A stretch of 64,000 nucleotides of DNA. Origin: Oreohelix idahoensis. Its lineage: Eukaryota > Mollusca > Gastropoda > Stylommatophora > Oreohelicidae. The notes under the pieces are model-generated. The model made no database searches and was not told where the DNA came from. It worked only from the letters and a program-made list of their open reading frames with translations. The translations under genes were made by a program, and so were the position numbers. The stretch spans positions 682,001 through 746,000 of the forward strand of contig JAMPIV010004448.1 in the NCBI GenBank assembly GCA_024509875.1, given 5' to 3'. Positions within the stretch are counted from its first letter, which is position 1, and each line of letters opens with the position of its first letter. Below are positions 1-11,594 of this stretch, piece after piece.

Positions 1-44
1 AAGGTAAAACAAAAAGGCCATGTTCCGTTTTTCGGCGATTTCCG

Positions 45-390
45 CTATTCGACGGGGGTCTGAAACCTAACCCGCCGTATGAGCGGAGCCCTCGTATACT
101 TCTCAGCCATCAACAAATTCATGCGATGCCTTTCTTCCTGTGCCATCCATTCAAAGTATTTCCATTTCTTCTTTGATTTCTGTCTCCAGTTCCCTTCTCC
201 GTGTATTTTCCGGGCTCTCTACCTCTCTTGCCCTGGAGATTCCAGAACAAGGACTGCCTTGTAAAGCTTTCAACTGGTTTTTTCATTGTGTGCCCTGCTC
301 AACGTACGCCAGAAGCTTCTTCTTACCTCTTCTTCCATTGGCCTATGTCTGGTTCTTGCCATCACATGTCATCTTGTTGACTTTAAAACA
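45..390 (-). pseudogene. LINE (RTE-like) ORF C-terminal relic
   Basis: Read on the minus strand, one frame gives the residues SFTRQSLFWNLQGKR, and a second frame further on gives MAQEERHRMNLL. This is the basic tail after the reverse transcriptase in RTE-like LINE proteins (pattern HTLRKP..ITRQAL.WNPQGKR....LE..AQ.R..W). At least one frameshift separates the two pieces, and nothing of the reverse transcriptase itself is visible, so this is a 5'-truncated dead copy. The clade is inferred from the tail motif only. Similar tails lie at 45830-46160. Confidence 0.6.
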
Positions 391-463
391 TAGGTTCAGA
401 ATCAAGACTTTTGTTGCTAAAGACAATACCAAAGTCACCCATCACAGAAAATTTCCTTTATTG

Positions 464-1372
464 TGTCAAGAGTGAAGAAAAAGAGTCTGTCTGTGACAGA
501 CCAAAGTCTGAGTGAGGAGTGAGATAATAGATGTGTCTATGAAATAGAGAATGTGAATGTTGAGTGGAAGTGTAACAGTCAGGAGTACAAAGTTGATAAA
601 CAATCTTTTATCCCGCCACTCGGACTTCTGTGAAATGTTAACCCCCACTCACCCTTTCTTCTACATATATATCAAATATTGAATATATATTGAGTAAGGG
701 ACTCATACACAACAAGTGACTTCACATTCAACAATAACAAATATAGAGATAGAAAGAGAATTCTGATCCGCTAATAGTTTTTTTATGTTTATTAAAGTAT
801 AATTTTTTTTTTTAAACTAGTATGCCTGAGCGATGTCAAAGAAACCAAATAAATTCACAATTACTAACTTAAAGAAAAACAACATAACAAAAAAAAACCT
901 CAAACCGATGATGGTTTACAAACCAGAATGGCAGCTTAAGTTGAAAAAAAAAGTAAATTTGGTAATCCACAGGAGGTTCATGGAATAACACAAACACCCA
1001 CAACTAATCTATATAACCCGTTAGCGGTTCCCAGTCTCTACGTCGACACAACTGCGATCTAGCTACACAGAGAAAAAAAAACACCCCAACCCAAACACAA
1101 CAAAACCCTAACAAACAATGCCGAGATGTAAACACTCTCTCTTATAAGTACTCCTTCGATAATTCACTAACTCCCACTCCCTGAGTCTATATTTTCCCTG
1201 TCCGTCAGTTGACGAATTATTCCTCTACACTTGAAAACTCCCCTGTTCCCTCTATCTCTTCCGATGCGGAGTGGTAATCAATTTAATCCAAGGATGACGG
1301 ACGTCAGTAGGGAATATACCCACGAGTGACTCAAATATAAATAAACCCTTATATCCATTTCATAACGTGACA
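464..1372 (-). repeat. 3' LTR of element A
   Basis: Direct repeat of 5091-5992. Shared blocks include the start (TGTCAAGAG versus TGTCACGGG), the pyrimidine-rich CACTCACCC block, the TATA-rich stretch near 665-700 and the closing AAATAAACCC. Many substitutions and indels separate the copies, so the insertion is old. The last 15 bases (to CGTGACA at 1372) have no partner in the other copy. Confidence 0.75.
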
Positions 1373-2590
1373 TAACCTCCCAAAAACGAAGTTCCAAAGT
1401 GCCTTCTTTGAGAACCAAAATTGAATCAGAAATTCTGGTCACTGCGTTCCCTCTATACATTAAGTCTCAACACTACTCTCCTCTAGCCTACACTGCCTGA
1501 AGCGTCTATCAAACTCATGGCTCACGCTATCCCACGCAATTTCACCTAGGCGCCAGCTGTCCGGGCCACTATTTTGTGTGACCCCGGGATACCTGGGATC
1601 TGGCGGTTTATCTTTGAGCGAAATCGACGTAATAGCCTGTAACCAGTTACCGCTCATCTTTTCATATAGAAGAAGGGGAGGGGAGACTGATGTCTGTCCT
1701 CCAAGGTTTGAGCTGACCTTAAGCGCTTCTATATTATTTTTGTCTGGTTCCGAAGGCAAAGGCGTCTCTTCTTGTAACGCGACGTAGAAGGGGCCCTTTG
1801 ATTTATTTCCCCTATAAAATGTTTAGAACCCGACTTGTCAGCAGGGCTATCTGCTAGTATGGAAACAGGGTGAGGGGGTCCTTCCTCGTCAGCTTTCCGC
1901 CCTAGATATTGGGCCCCAAGAAATGATAGATCCATAGGGAGAAGATGAAGAAATAAATAGCAGAAGGGGCCGTGAATAGATTTCGGTGCCTTCTCGGCTA
2001 CTCCAACACTGGGGTGCAAGCGATAGTCCAAGTTCCGACCAGTGCCATCCCATGGTTGATCTGAACCTTCTCCAATGTTACCACTACCATTGTCGGCTGG
2101 GGTAATAGGAACGTTATAACTACTCGGCAATGAATTGCTGTATTCTAGCAATTTGGTTTCCTCAGATACACTGAGATGTCGACGGGAGAGTTCTAAGTTT
2201 TCTCAGGTCACACTCGGGGGTCCCACTGGGTCACGTTAAACCTCAGCAGCTTCTACCTCTGGAAGAAGGTATGATGTATCTGCTTCTAATCTCTCTGTTC
2301 ACACCCCTTCACAAGGCTTGTACCCGGGGAGAGAGAGGTCGGGGTCGCTGGCCCCACGTCGAGCTGTGATCATGGGGTCGGGATAGCTCCTTTCATGGGC
2401 AAGGAAGCGCATCTCACTGTCTTCTGCCCTGAGAAGAGAGTGCAGTTCGAGTGGGGTTCCAAAAATACCCCCTCCATGAGCGGGGACTCTATTTTCCCAC
2501 TATCATCAACATTGCCCTCACTTGAGGGAGTCAATACCGTCGGTTGCCTAAGTTCCGATAACATTAGAGGTACTTCCATTGTTAAAGGCT
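1373..2590 (-). other. Unrecognised 3' internal region of element A
   Basis: Between the protease remnant and the 3' LTR, minus-strand open stretches of 99 and 140 codons (1460-1759 and 1729-2151) overlap in different frames. I recognise no integrase, reverse transcriptase or envelope motif in them. Compared with the other elements here, this is where integrase and reverse transcriptase should lie. It may be filler captured by a non-autonomous element, or sequence decayed beyond recognition. Confidence 0.5.
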
Positions 2591-4460
2591 TCACAGTCTG
2601 CAGGACAAAGTGGAAGATTCTCCTATCCGGTCGGAACCGGGAGCATACGAGATACATCTCTCCGTAGCTTTTTCCAAAGTTCTGATGAAACAATTGGAAA
2701 TAGAAAATTTATTACGCGGTGTCTCTGTTTCGCCATCCAGCTGACCAGGGCTATGCGATGGATACCTCCTTCCTCCGATCATTGATTTGGAAGAATACGC
2801 CTCTGCATATCTGTTTTCGCTGTTTTTCTGGGGCTCTAACATAGCGTTCATCCGATCTGTTGCAGGGGCCCCTGCGTCAGCAATGATCGGCACTTGAAGT
2901 GTTCCCAGAACCAAATACGGGCTTCCAAGAATGAAATCATAGGCCGGCCAGTCCATGACGGCAGCAGGAATTGTGCTACAGACATATTTAGATTTCACCT
3001 CAATATGCGCAATAGGCAGACGCCTCGTGTGTCTCCCTCAAAACACCGCAAATGTCGACTGTCTCAGCCGTCATCTGCCCTGGCTTCACCAAGAGTTTAG
3101 CTACGATACTACAGAAAAGCAATCCTGTGTCAAACAAACCTTCACATCGGGTCCCATTCACTTCCTCTGGCCCACTTTTAGTAAACAACGCCCCTGACAC
3201 TACAGGTTCTAGCGTGTTCCCTTTAGTCACATGCATCGGCCGTAAACAAGCCACCCGCTGTGCTTGATGTCTATTATGGCAGTCCGACGACCAATGGTAT
3301 GTGACCTTACACGTCTTACACCACTTCGCCTTCCTTCTGACTTCTGGAGAGGTCACTTGGGGCCACGTCGCGAGGTCTGTTAGGGTGGGCATGCCAAATT
3401 TTATTACGGGTCGGAGGTGGTGTTCTTTGTGAGACGGCCCTGACTGTTGTTAGATGAAGAGGCTAACCTATCTCGAGATGGCTAATCGTATGACTTTCTT
3501 TTGTGGCCTTGGATTTCATCAAGAGCATTTTAAAAACGCGCTGCCAGTGCCAGAATGTCCTCGTGACGTTCCGCGCCGTGCTCCGCCAGGAACCTGCGTA
3601 TGTCTGGTGCCATGGTGGCTTTGAGTTGCTCTACCATGCAAATTTCGAACAACCCTTCGTAGCTTTTAGGCAGACCTGTGATCTCGGCATTTGGTCAGGT
3701 AGCTCTCTAACCTGGCTGAAAACTGTGGTAAGATTCACCCTTTTCGCGGTGCGACTCCCTATAGAGCTGCTGATATTTTCTTGACGTCATTTAGAACTTT
3801 TGCAACAGAGAATTCTTGAGCACTTCATAATTCTTCTGGTCTTCTGGCATAAGCTTGCTATAGACTTCGTAAGCTGGTCGTTTCAATGACTGCGGCACCT
3901 TCAGGGCCCACCTAGTAACATCCAAGCCGTATGCTGTCACCATCCGCTCAAATTGTTCGAGAAAAACGTCGATTTTCTCGTTCACATTAGGGAAAGAATC
4001 TAGCGGAAAGTTCATCGCTACAAGGTGCGGGGCCAAACTACCTGACGAGGCTGCTGCCGGGGACCTAGGGAACTCTGCATTAGCCGAACTAGCTTCGGAA
4101 GTCCGACTCTGCACTTCCAGAGTCTTCATATCTAGTTGGTGCTGCCTAACTCTCTCTCTCTGTGTCTTCCATCTCAGATCGTCGCATTTCCATTTCCTCT
4201 TGTCACATTGCTATATCAGCTTCAGCTTGTCGCCTCGTTATCTCAGCTTCAGATTGTCGCCTCGTTATCTCAGCTTCAGCTTGTCGCCTCGTTATCTCAG
4301 CTTGTCTTTCCTTCTCTCTTTCAGCGGTCTGTCATTGACGTTCTTTCTCTACTTTTCTTCCATCTTCTTTTTTACCTTCTCTTCAACGTAGTGGTGACTC
4401 TTCTCCTCGCCCCACCCAATTTCTTTGGTATATTTCCTCAGGTTTAACCCCACTTTACTC
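2591..4460 (-). pseudogene. Degenerate gag-protease of element A
   Basis: The minus strand encodes, in order: a coiled-coil N-terminus with a 30-bp repeat translating to AEITRRQ-type units (4214-4305); a capsid-like block (3791-4129) with DVFLEQFERMVTAYGLDVTRW; a second block near 3560-3690 with VEQLKATMAPDIRRFLAEHG; a CCHC zinc knuckle of spacing C-x2-C-x4-H-x4-C (WCKTCKVTYHWSSDC, near 3280-3325); and an aspartic protease with FDTGLL (near 3110-3150) and later DFILGSPYLV. Frames change between these pieces, so no full protein is possible. The blocks match, in order, the gag-protease of the element at 50923, which has VMEQLRESMAPDLRKFLTEQG and the same knuckle spacing. The family is a Ty3/gypsy gag carrying a long charged coiled coil. 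No start codon is assigned because of decay. Confidence 0.75.
4214..4305. repeat. 30-bp tandem repeat in gag coiled coil
   Basis: About three copies of a 30-bp unit (plus strand TCAGCTTCAGCTTGTCGCCT then CGTTATC). On the minus strand it codes for the ten-residue AEITRRQ-type heptad-like units of the element A coiled coil. Confidence 0.7.
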
Positions 4461-5090
4461 CAGACGGTCATTTTACTTTATATTATCGGTAAGCAGCACT
4501 AGTAACCAACAATTACCAACTACTCAACTGTTACCGATTACCACAACCCCAAATTTCACCAATCCACTAAACCTATTCTCAGTGCTCTAACCCAATGGGT
4601 GCTCCTAACACTAACACTAACAGTAAATTTAGGCTGAGAAGAACTGAACCAGGCACTACTATTGACTGAGTCGTGTGAGGTAAGCAAACTCACAAAATTT
4701 ACAATAACGCCTACAGTAGGATACCACTTCTAACAACACCCCACTATCAGTTACTTTCTAGTAATCTGACAATCTGTAGCGTCTTATCTGTAAAAAGATT
4801 ACAAGAGCTGCTGCCTAAAATCACCTTCCCTGAAAATTGAAAAAAAATGTTAATTTCACTGCTTTACCACCAAGCCTTGTAAATCCATAGTTGTAAAAAA
4901 AAATCAGCTACAATCTGTGAAAAAACATCTGATACAAGCTGTGGAAATAAACAATCCGGATCAGGATTATAGATCGTTAGTCTAGGGGATTTAGAAAGAA
5001 AAGTTCTAATCTAAAAAAAAACACTCCGCAAGAATCAAGATTGAATGTTGTGCGAGACTCTAAAATTATCCGCGAACAATGTCCACATGA

Positions 5091-5992
5091 TGTCACGGGT
5101 GGAGAAAAAGAGTATGTCTGTGACAGATCAAAGTCTGAGTGAGGAGTGAAATAATAGACGCGTGTCTGAAAAAGAAAATGTAAATGTTGAGTGAAAGTGT
5201 AACAGTCAGGACTACAAAATAGATAAACAATCTTTTATCCCGCCACTCGAACTTCTGTGAAATGTTAGCCCCCACTCACCCTCTCTTCTACAAATATATC
5301 AACAATTTAATATATATTGAGTAATGGACTCATACACATATTCAACAATAACAAATATAGAGATAGAAAGATAGTTTTGATCCGCTAATTGTTTTTCTGT
5401 GTTTATTAAAGTGTAAATAACAAAAAACTATTATGCCTGAGCAATGTCGGGAAACCAATTAAATTCACAATCACTAACTTAAAGAAAAAACACACAACAA
5501 CAAAGAAACCTCAAACCGATTTTGGTTTACAATCCAGAATGGCAGCCTAAGTTGAATAAAAAAAATAGTAAATTAGGTGATCCACAGGGGGTGCCTGGAA
5601 TAACACAAATACCCACAACTAATCTATATAACCCGTCAGCGGTTCCCAGTCTCCATGTCCACACAACTGCGATCTAGGCTACACAGAGAAAAAAAACCCC
5701 AACCCAAACACAACAAAACCCTAAGAAACAATGCCAAGAGGTAAACACTCTCTTTTATAAGCACACCCCCGCATTCCCTCGATAATTCATTAACTCTTAT
5801 CCCGTCTCTGAATCCCTGAGTCTATATTTTCCCTGTCCGTCAGTTGACGAATTATTCCTCTACTCTTGAAGAGTCCCCTGTTCTCTGTATCTCTTCCGAT
5901 GCGGAGTGGAGATCAATTTAATCCAAGGATGACGGACGTCAGTTAGGAATATATCAACGAGTGACTCAAATATAAATAAACCCTGATATCCA
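5091..5992 (-). repeat. 5' LTR of element A, outer end lost
   Basis: Direct repeat of 464-1357 in the same orientation. Similarity stops sharply after TATCCA at 5992, while the left copy goes on to CGTGACA. The flank GCGGG does not match the left flank, so no target duplication can be scored. Confidence 0.75.
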
Positions 5993-7934
5993 GCGGGTTG
6001 AACGAGTCCAAACTCAGGTTTTGAGTAGGCAATGCGCCCTAATATAACCGAGATAACGCTGGCCAGTCATAATGTGACTGCGCGTGGAGTGAATAGGGCC
6101 AAAGCTACCTACATCCGGGGTTAGGATTGGCGAACTATTCTGAAGTTTGATGAGCTTGAGCGTTGGCTGTCTCTGGAATCTTTGTACTGCAAGAAATGGT
6201 TTAGGTTCCCCCCCCCCCCCCCAAAAAAAAAAGAAAACACACCAAACTGGACCCAATCGGGAATCCAATCGGTCCAGGAAAAATTCAAACAGGGAAGGAG
6301 ATTCCGACTGGGACTTATGGTCTCCCAGTTTTCCTTTGGTAGTGCATGGGAGTGTTACTGAATATACAAATACATACAACCGCTATAAGTATCTGTCCTT
6401 ACATAAGGGTTCCATATGACGTTACAAAAGTTCATAGCACATCAGGCAATGTTTACAGTAACCAACAATGTACGGTCCGCCTACACGTTAGCGAGAAAAG
6501 TCAAACCAGTCGACGCCGGCTGAACCACTCGCACACACAAACCTCTCCCTTTCCCGTTGTATCGACCGCTCGAACGCCCGTGTCTATGCAAACCATGCGT
6601 ACGCACACAGGGGTTAGATAATTGGGTTTACGGCGTGACTGTAAACAACCCCGGTGACCGGTTGAGTTTATCTCAAAACGACCTGCGTGAAAATGTCCGC
6701 CCGTAAGGCGGCTTTTACAAAAATTAATAACAACGCTACAAGACCCATATCGGGTTAGGTTACAACCACTGAGCTAAGAACAATATTTACAAATATATCA
6801 TATGACAATAGATCTTATAAAGGTACTCATGGGTAATCCACTATATGCTGTTAGTACAGTGTACTCTTAAGAGTCATCAATATAGCACACATATTTACAC
6901 CAATAGGAAAATTCTTTACAGAAACTTGTAGCAGCCCTTTAAGTAGAATTTACCGTTGTTGTGGAAAAATTGACATAAACTCACACCCACATTTCCTTCG
7001 AACAAAAAAGGTTACTGATAGGCACAGTCTAGGTAATTTAGTGGCTAGTAGCAAACTTAACAGTTACTCACTTTCCAGTCATGATAAGTGATAGAAAAAA
7101 AAACTTAACATTAAACGCGTTAGCCCCTGATGAAGATTATGACTTAATTCCTAACACACCCACTATCTTTTTAACTAAGAGCTCTTATCGACATATAAAA
7201 AATTCCACTACCACAATTAATGTAGCTGGTCGTCCGTACTAGTTATTGAACAACGTCCACTCTACAGTAGAGAATTGTGGAGACATTAAGTGCTTGACAA
7301 AGTGAGTTGCCCAGTTATATAGGAGGCTAAGGCCTGCAGATGTTCGTCTCATCTGCGAGTCGAAGTCTCCGGAAACATGGAACGTGCGTAATAATGACGT
7401 AAGTCCCCGGGGAACTTGGTTTCCCGTGTTTCCAGGATAAAAGCAATACTAAAGCTGGACCGACATTCTGGTGTAGAGTTTCTAGCCAGGCACGGTCATA
7501 TGAAAGGCAACGGCTTTCCTCGGGGTTAAAGAACAGGGAATTCTGCCTCTCTTCTACAGGAAAGAGTGAGCAGTGACCAAGTTCAGTGTGAAAGAATTCT
7601 AGGAATGTCACCGCCACCAGCAACAAAAGAGTCCGGGCGCCTTACAACTTATGCCGACCAGCATACAGAAGACATGAAAAGACATAAGATATTCTCCGCT
7701 CACCCGCGCTAGGGAAAGGGGAGTTAACCTGTCAAATTACAAAGTGCCAGACCAGTTTCCGCAATCTACAGCTGTCACGAGACAAAAATAAATAAGAAAT
7801 GGGAGGGACTAAAAGACCAGGGTGGTCTTAACCGACAATAAATAAATATTAGACAAACATAAAGGTATGTTTTCAGGCACTCGTAAGAAATAAAGAAGTA
7901 GACCACTAGACAACAGAAAAACAACAGACGTGAG
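5993..7934. other. No gene recognised; C/A homopolymer run
   Basis: No coding pattern stands out on either strand. A run of 14 C followed by 10 A at about 6210-6233 could be a decayed polypurine tract of a minus-strand retroelement (G-run then LTR), but no direct repeat partner is visible. The string GCGCCCTAATATAACCGA at 6037-6054 recurs inverted near 44125-44143, pointing to an unnamed dispersed repeat. Confidence 0.4.
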
Positions 7935-7935
7935 T

Positions 7936-8030
7936 GGCTTACCCAGGACTCGAACCCAGGACCTTCCGTGCGACAACACCGCCTAGTTATGCAAGCGAAT
8001 CACACTATCCTCCCTGCCATCTAGGCATCA
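7936..8030 (-). repeat. tRNA-like SINE head
   Basis: On the minus strand a perfect pol III B-box type string GGTTCGAGTCC lies about 70 bases after GCCTAGATGGCAGGGAGGATAG, which has the look of a degenerate tRNA D-arm. The cloverleaf does not close well by eye, so this is a tRNA-derived SINE fragment or tRNA pseudogene, not a working tRNA. Confidence 0.4.
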
Positions 8031-8512
8031 CCAAAAAATGATGCTTCGATGGCGGGTCACTAGTGCGACCCGCAAAACATAACACCGGAAATTTACCATG
8101 GGCAGTCCAGCCTATTAATGACGCAATTACTTCTGTTGTTCCACTACAGTATAGATCAGACCACACAAGACAAAGACCTTAATACTGTGTCTAGTAAATG
8201 ATAGAAGAATAAGAACAGTAAGTATAGGACAGAGGGTAGGTTTTGGTATTGTATAAACATTTATAACACATAAGGAAGGGAAACCCGAGGACTGTAAACA
8301 GTAAATAAATATTGCTTAATCGACAGAGGGCCAGAATTTCTTAGCCAACCGTGACATATTGGCAGATAATTTTGCTAACTGGTTTCGGAAATATAAAATT
8401 GTAAAGGATTTTGCTTGAATAAAATGTGAAACTTCTGTGCTGAGTAAATATGTCGTAATGAAAAATATAAAACAAGACCTGTGCATTTAGCTCTACATAT
8501 GTAATTTTACAT

Positions 8513-8794
8513 GGGAGCCGCGCTGGTGTAATGGCTTCGGCGTTGTACTGGCGACCAGGTGTTCATGGTTCAAACCCGGGCGTCGGCGTTTGAAGAAATG
8601 TTTACGGCCGGAAATTTGACTGAATAGCCTGAACGGCTCCTGTGATAAACCCTCTGTGGATGGGAAGGAGCGAAGCTCCTGACCGGGTTGGAAGGAAAGT
8701 CCTCAGGTTCCCCAGCCTCGCAATGACATGTCATTGGGCCGAAGGGCTGAAAGCCCAAGTGCTGCTGGTTAAGAAAAAAAAAAAAAAAAAAAAA
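8513..8794 (+). mobile_element. tRNA-derived SINE, copy 1
   Basis: A 282-bp insertion is flanked by a perfect 14-bp target duplication ATGTAATTTTACAT (8499-8512 and 8795-8808). It begins GGGAGCCGCGCTGGTGTAATGG (A-box-like), has the B-box GGTTCAAACCC near 8569-8579, then a non-tRNA body with GGTTGGAAGGAAAGTCC and GTCATTGGGCCGAAG, and ends in about 23 A. The A-rich tail plus target duplication show LINE-style insertion. It is transcribed by pol III if at all and has no protein. The intact duplication suggests a fairly recent insertion. A diverged copy lies at 10063-10433. Confidence 0.85.
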
Positions 8795-9782
8795 ATGTAA
8801 TTTTACATCTCTGTTTGTTGAGTCCAATTATATAAGCTCAATTGATAATTGATAATATATTACTCAATTGATAATTGTCTGCAAAAAAATTACCGCAAGT
8901 TTGCAACACTGACGAGGTACAATATGTTTTTTCATAATAACATATTCGTTACCGTACCATCATTTCATCCAGCAGTATAAAGCTTAACAGACGTGAAGAA
9001 AAAAGGAAAATTTTCTGAAACATGGTATTGTTCCCTCGGAAGGTGGAGTTCTTGTCGCATATAACTGCAGTGTGCCAGATAGCGGAAAGACAAAAATATG
9101 ACAAATAGAAATTTGGACTTTAAGTTGGAGTGGGTAAGAAGCGGATGATTGATAATAAGGAACATTGACGTTAAGTGGAGTTGGTGGCGAAAGATCATGC
9201 AATGGTTGCCTTTGATATACGATTTATGGCAAAATGAGATGTGCCAGGAAAGGATTGCTTTTTTGCACTTTCTGCAAAAACTAGAGCGATAATAAAACAG
9301 CAGAAGATTAGTTGTCGAAGAGACAGTAAAACAACGTAAGAAATATGTTCCCTATTATATATCAGGATCAACATAGGTAAAACTGACAGAACCTTCGTTT
9401 TATGCTGTCCAACAGGCATTAGAGACATCTCAGATTTCTGTGGAATAAATACAAGAATGATTGAGTGTATGGTGTTAAAAAGACGAGAGACGCTTAGTGG
9501 GCGAGCAAATAAACGAGTTAGAACAGAGAGTAGGAAATTGTGTGAATTTATTTTTAATAAGTGAGGGAATAAATGAGTGGTGAGTAATGAAGAAAGGGTA
9601 AAGTTAGTCTTATAGCAGATACTGTCGTGTCGTGAGGGAGTGAAGTGTTGGAGACGTTATCATATGAGGTCCAGCTTTATGAGGTGGGGTGACCAGTTCC
9701 GTTACTTGTTGCCTTTGCCTTCCATAACGCAAGAGAAGAGTTATGGACCCATTTACGTCTAGGTTGACTGAAATGTTACACT

Positions 9783-9862
9783 ACGAGGTTTTGAGCTCAT
9801 AACCCGGTAATTTTGTTGCGAGCGGCTTGCGCTCTAACCACTGTGTCAATCGGGTGGTAGAA
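9783..9862 (-). repeat. tRNA-like fragment
   Basis: Minus-strand reading gives GACACAGTGGTTAGAGCGC (A-box type) and then ACCGGGTTATGAGCTC, a weak B-box. There is no clear acceptor stem pairing, so it is more likely a SINE head or tRNA relic than a gene. Confidence 0.35.
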
Positions 9863-10062
9863 AAAAAAGTAGCTGAGTGAATAAACTGATAGGAGAGAGA
9901 TCGTAGGAATCAAGAAATGAGTGCCTGCTTGAGAGTATGATAAGATTACGGTGTGAATGATTATAATTCTATGCGAATATAGCCTGTAATGGTTGATTAT
10001 TTGTTGTTTGTGTGTGAGCGATATAACAGTCATGTGCGTGCAAAAAACATTTGATGGCTCAT

Positions 10063-10433
10063 TGTTTTTTCCTAACCTACGGCACTTGGGCTTCAGCGCT
10101 TCGGCCCAATGACATGAAACAAATTTCATGGCAATGCGCGGCTGGGGAGCCTGTGGACTTTCCTTCCAACCCGAAAGGTTTGTGCTCAGGAGCCGCTCGG
10201 GTTATTCCAGTCCCCTGGTTGAAGGCACTCTTTCAAATGTCTTCGCCAGGACTCGAATTAATCCAGTCCAAGTCCCGGTCGATGACACTCTTTCAAATGT
10301 TCTCGCCAGGGCGCGAACCTGGATCGAATAACAAACGCTATCTGTATTTTATATTTGAACTGAGCATTTGAACTAGTAGAATTTTTATTATCGCCACCGC
10401 AGTGTGGTAACCATTACGCCAGCGCGACTCCCA
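10063..10433 (-). mobile_element. tRNA-derived SINE, copy 2 (rearranged)
   Basis: Same family as 8513-8794 but inverted, with a 12-bp target duplication TTGATGGCTCAT (10051-10062 and 10434-10445). On the minus strand it starts TGGGAGTCGCGCTGGCGTAATGG and ends GTCATTGGGCCGAAGCGC ... GGTTAGGAAAAAACA. Two changes set it apart. A stretch of about 62 bp containing ACATTTGAAAGAGTG is tandemly duplicated behind the B-box. A 68-bp block (10323-10390) sits inside the head and is an inverted copy of the DNA just outside the element (10457-10524). Confidence 0.8.
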
Positions 10434-10524
10434 TTGATGGCTCATAAAAAATGTTTTAATAAAGATTCTACTAGTTCAAATGTTCAGTTCAAATATAAAA
10501 TACAGATCGCGTTTGTTATTCGAT
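10323..10524. repeat. 68-bp near-perfect inverted repeat
   Basis: Arms 10323-10390 and 10457-10524 are reverse complements with only a few mismatches (for example GAGCATTTGAACTAGTAG versus the complement of CTACTAGTTCAAATGTTC). The 66-bp loop holds the SINE head and one copy of its target duplication. One arm is inside the SINE and the other outside it. RNA or single-stranded DNA from here would fold into a long hairpin. Confidence 0.85.
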
Positions 10525-11524
10525 CAGTGAGAATGATGTCGATGACAATAGGATAAAGTTGTATAATCAAAAAAAAATATATATACAAATCCGCGTCATT
10601 GACATGTCCATGGGATATCTATTTATCTCTTTATATTTCATGACACCCTAGAACTTGGATCATGCAAATAAGTTGATTAATATTTTAATAGTTCACGTTC
10701 TGACACAATTTTAAATTTACACTTGTGATTTTTAAAGTCTAGACTAACTGAAAACGAGGATTAGAGATACATTTTCATTTACGTCTTCAAAAAAAAAAAA
10801 TTGAATATTTACAATGTACAAACTGGCATGTCAAACTGTAATGTTTTTAATTTTTTTTTTTCATCCATCTTTAGAATCCTTGTGTTAAGTTATTTTTTCA
10901 ATGTTTCTTCTGTGTAATTAGTTGGTGCATAACACTGGATGATGTTCGTCTTCTTTTGGAGTAGAGGGCAGTTTTAAACATTACTGATGTTGGTATGTGT
11001 CTCATTGCATCAGATTATATGAATTCCTTTTGCGCTTCCTTTAACAGCATCACAGCCACACGTTAAATATGGCGCGCACGTTCGTCCTCGCATCATGAGG
11101 GTCGTATCCTTCCTTGTGTGTCCACTTTCGTCATTTTTATTCCATTCCACTTTGTTTCGCACAGTTCCAGATCTTAATTTTATAATTTCTTGCTTCTGCT
11201 GCCATCTGTGCAAATTTTCCTTAGTGTTCCAATATATCATGTCCACAAATCCGGAGACTTTCCTATAAGAAACAGGTGACTCAGCAATCCAACCCAATTT
11301 CTCTTTCGGCTTTCTATAGAGTGCGTGATAAACCTCCTCACCATAGTTTTTTTGAATGACTGAGTTGCATTCTTTAAATTATTTTCTGCAATCGACCTGT
11401 CCATGTTGTTAGTCCTGTTGCCAGTTTCTACAGATAGGGGTAACGGGCTCCGTGTGACCAATCAAAACTTCATTTTGTAAAACAAAAACAAATCGCCACA
11501 ATAACCACCACGAATGGCAGTAAT
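10525..11524. other. No feature seen
   Basis: AT-rich sequence with homopolymer A and T runs. The minus-strand open stretches at 11010-11461 show no motif I recognise. Confidence 0.5.
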
Positions 11525-11594
11525 CATGACGTGCTTTAGTGTAGGCACATGACGTGCTTTAGTGTAGGCACATGACGTGCTTTAGTGTAGGCAT
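11525..11594. repeat. 23-bp minisatellite, three copies
   Basis: Unit CATGACGTGCTTTAGTGTAG plus GCA, three units in a row, the last slightly changed (GCATATG). Confidence 0.9.

Larger units (their letters stand above)
464..5992 (-). mobile_element. Old LTR retrotransposon A (gag-pro only)
   Basis: Two direct repeats of about 0.9 kb bound an internal region of 3.7 kb that codes on the minus strand. The LTR edges are TGTCACG at the inner end of the right copy and CGTGACA at the inner end of the left copy, a 7-bp inverted terminal repeat. Next to the right LTR, reading minus, comes a primer-site-like stretch starting TGGACATTGTTCGCGG. Next to the left LTR is a purine run GGGAGG. The right LTR loses its outer 15 or so bases after 5992, which would explain why no target duplication is seen. 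The internal part holds degenerate gag and protease homologous to the element at 50923. I see no integrase, reverse transcriptase or RNase H, so it is either internally deleted or a non-autonomous form. Confidence 0.75.

Noticed and set aside
4136..4447. 103-codon plus-strand ORF rich in Leu and Ser
   Set aside because: Shadow of the gag coiled-coil repeat of element A on the minus strand.
7936..8030. Functional tRNA gene
   Set aside because: B-box is good but the acceptor and D arms do not pair by eye.
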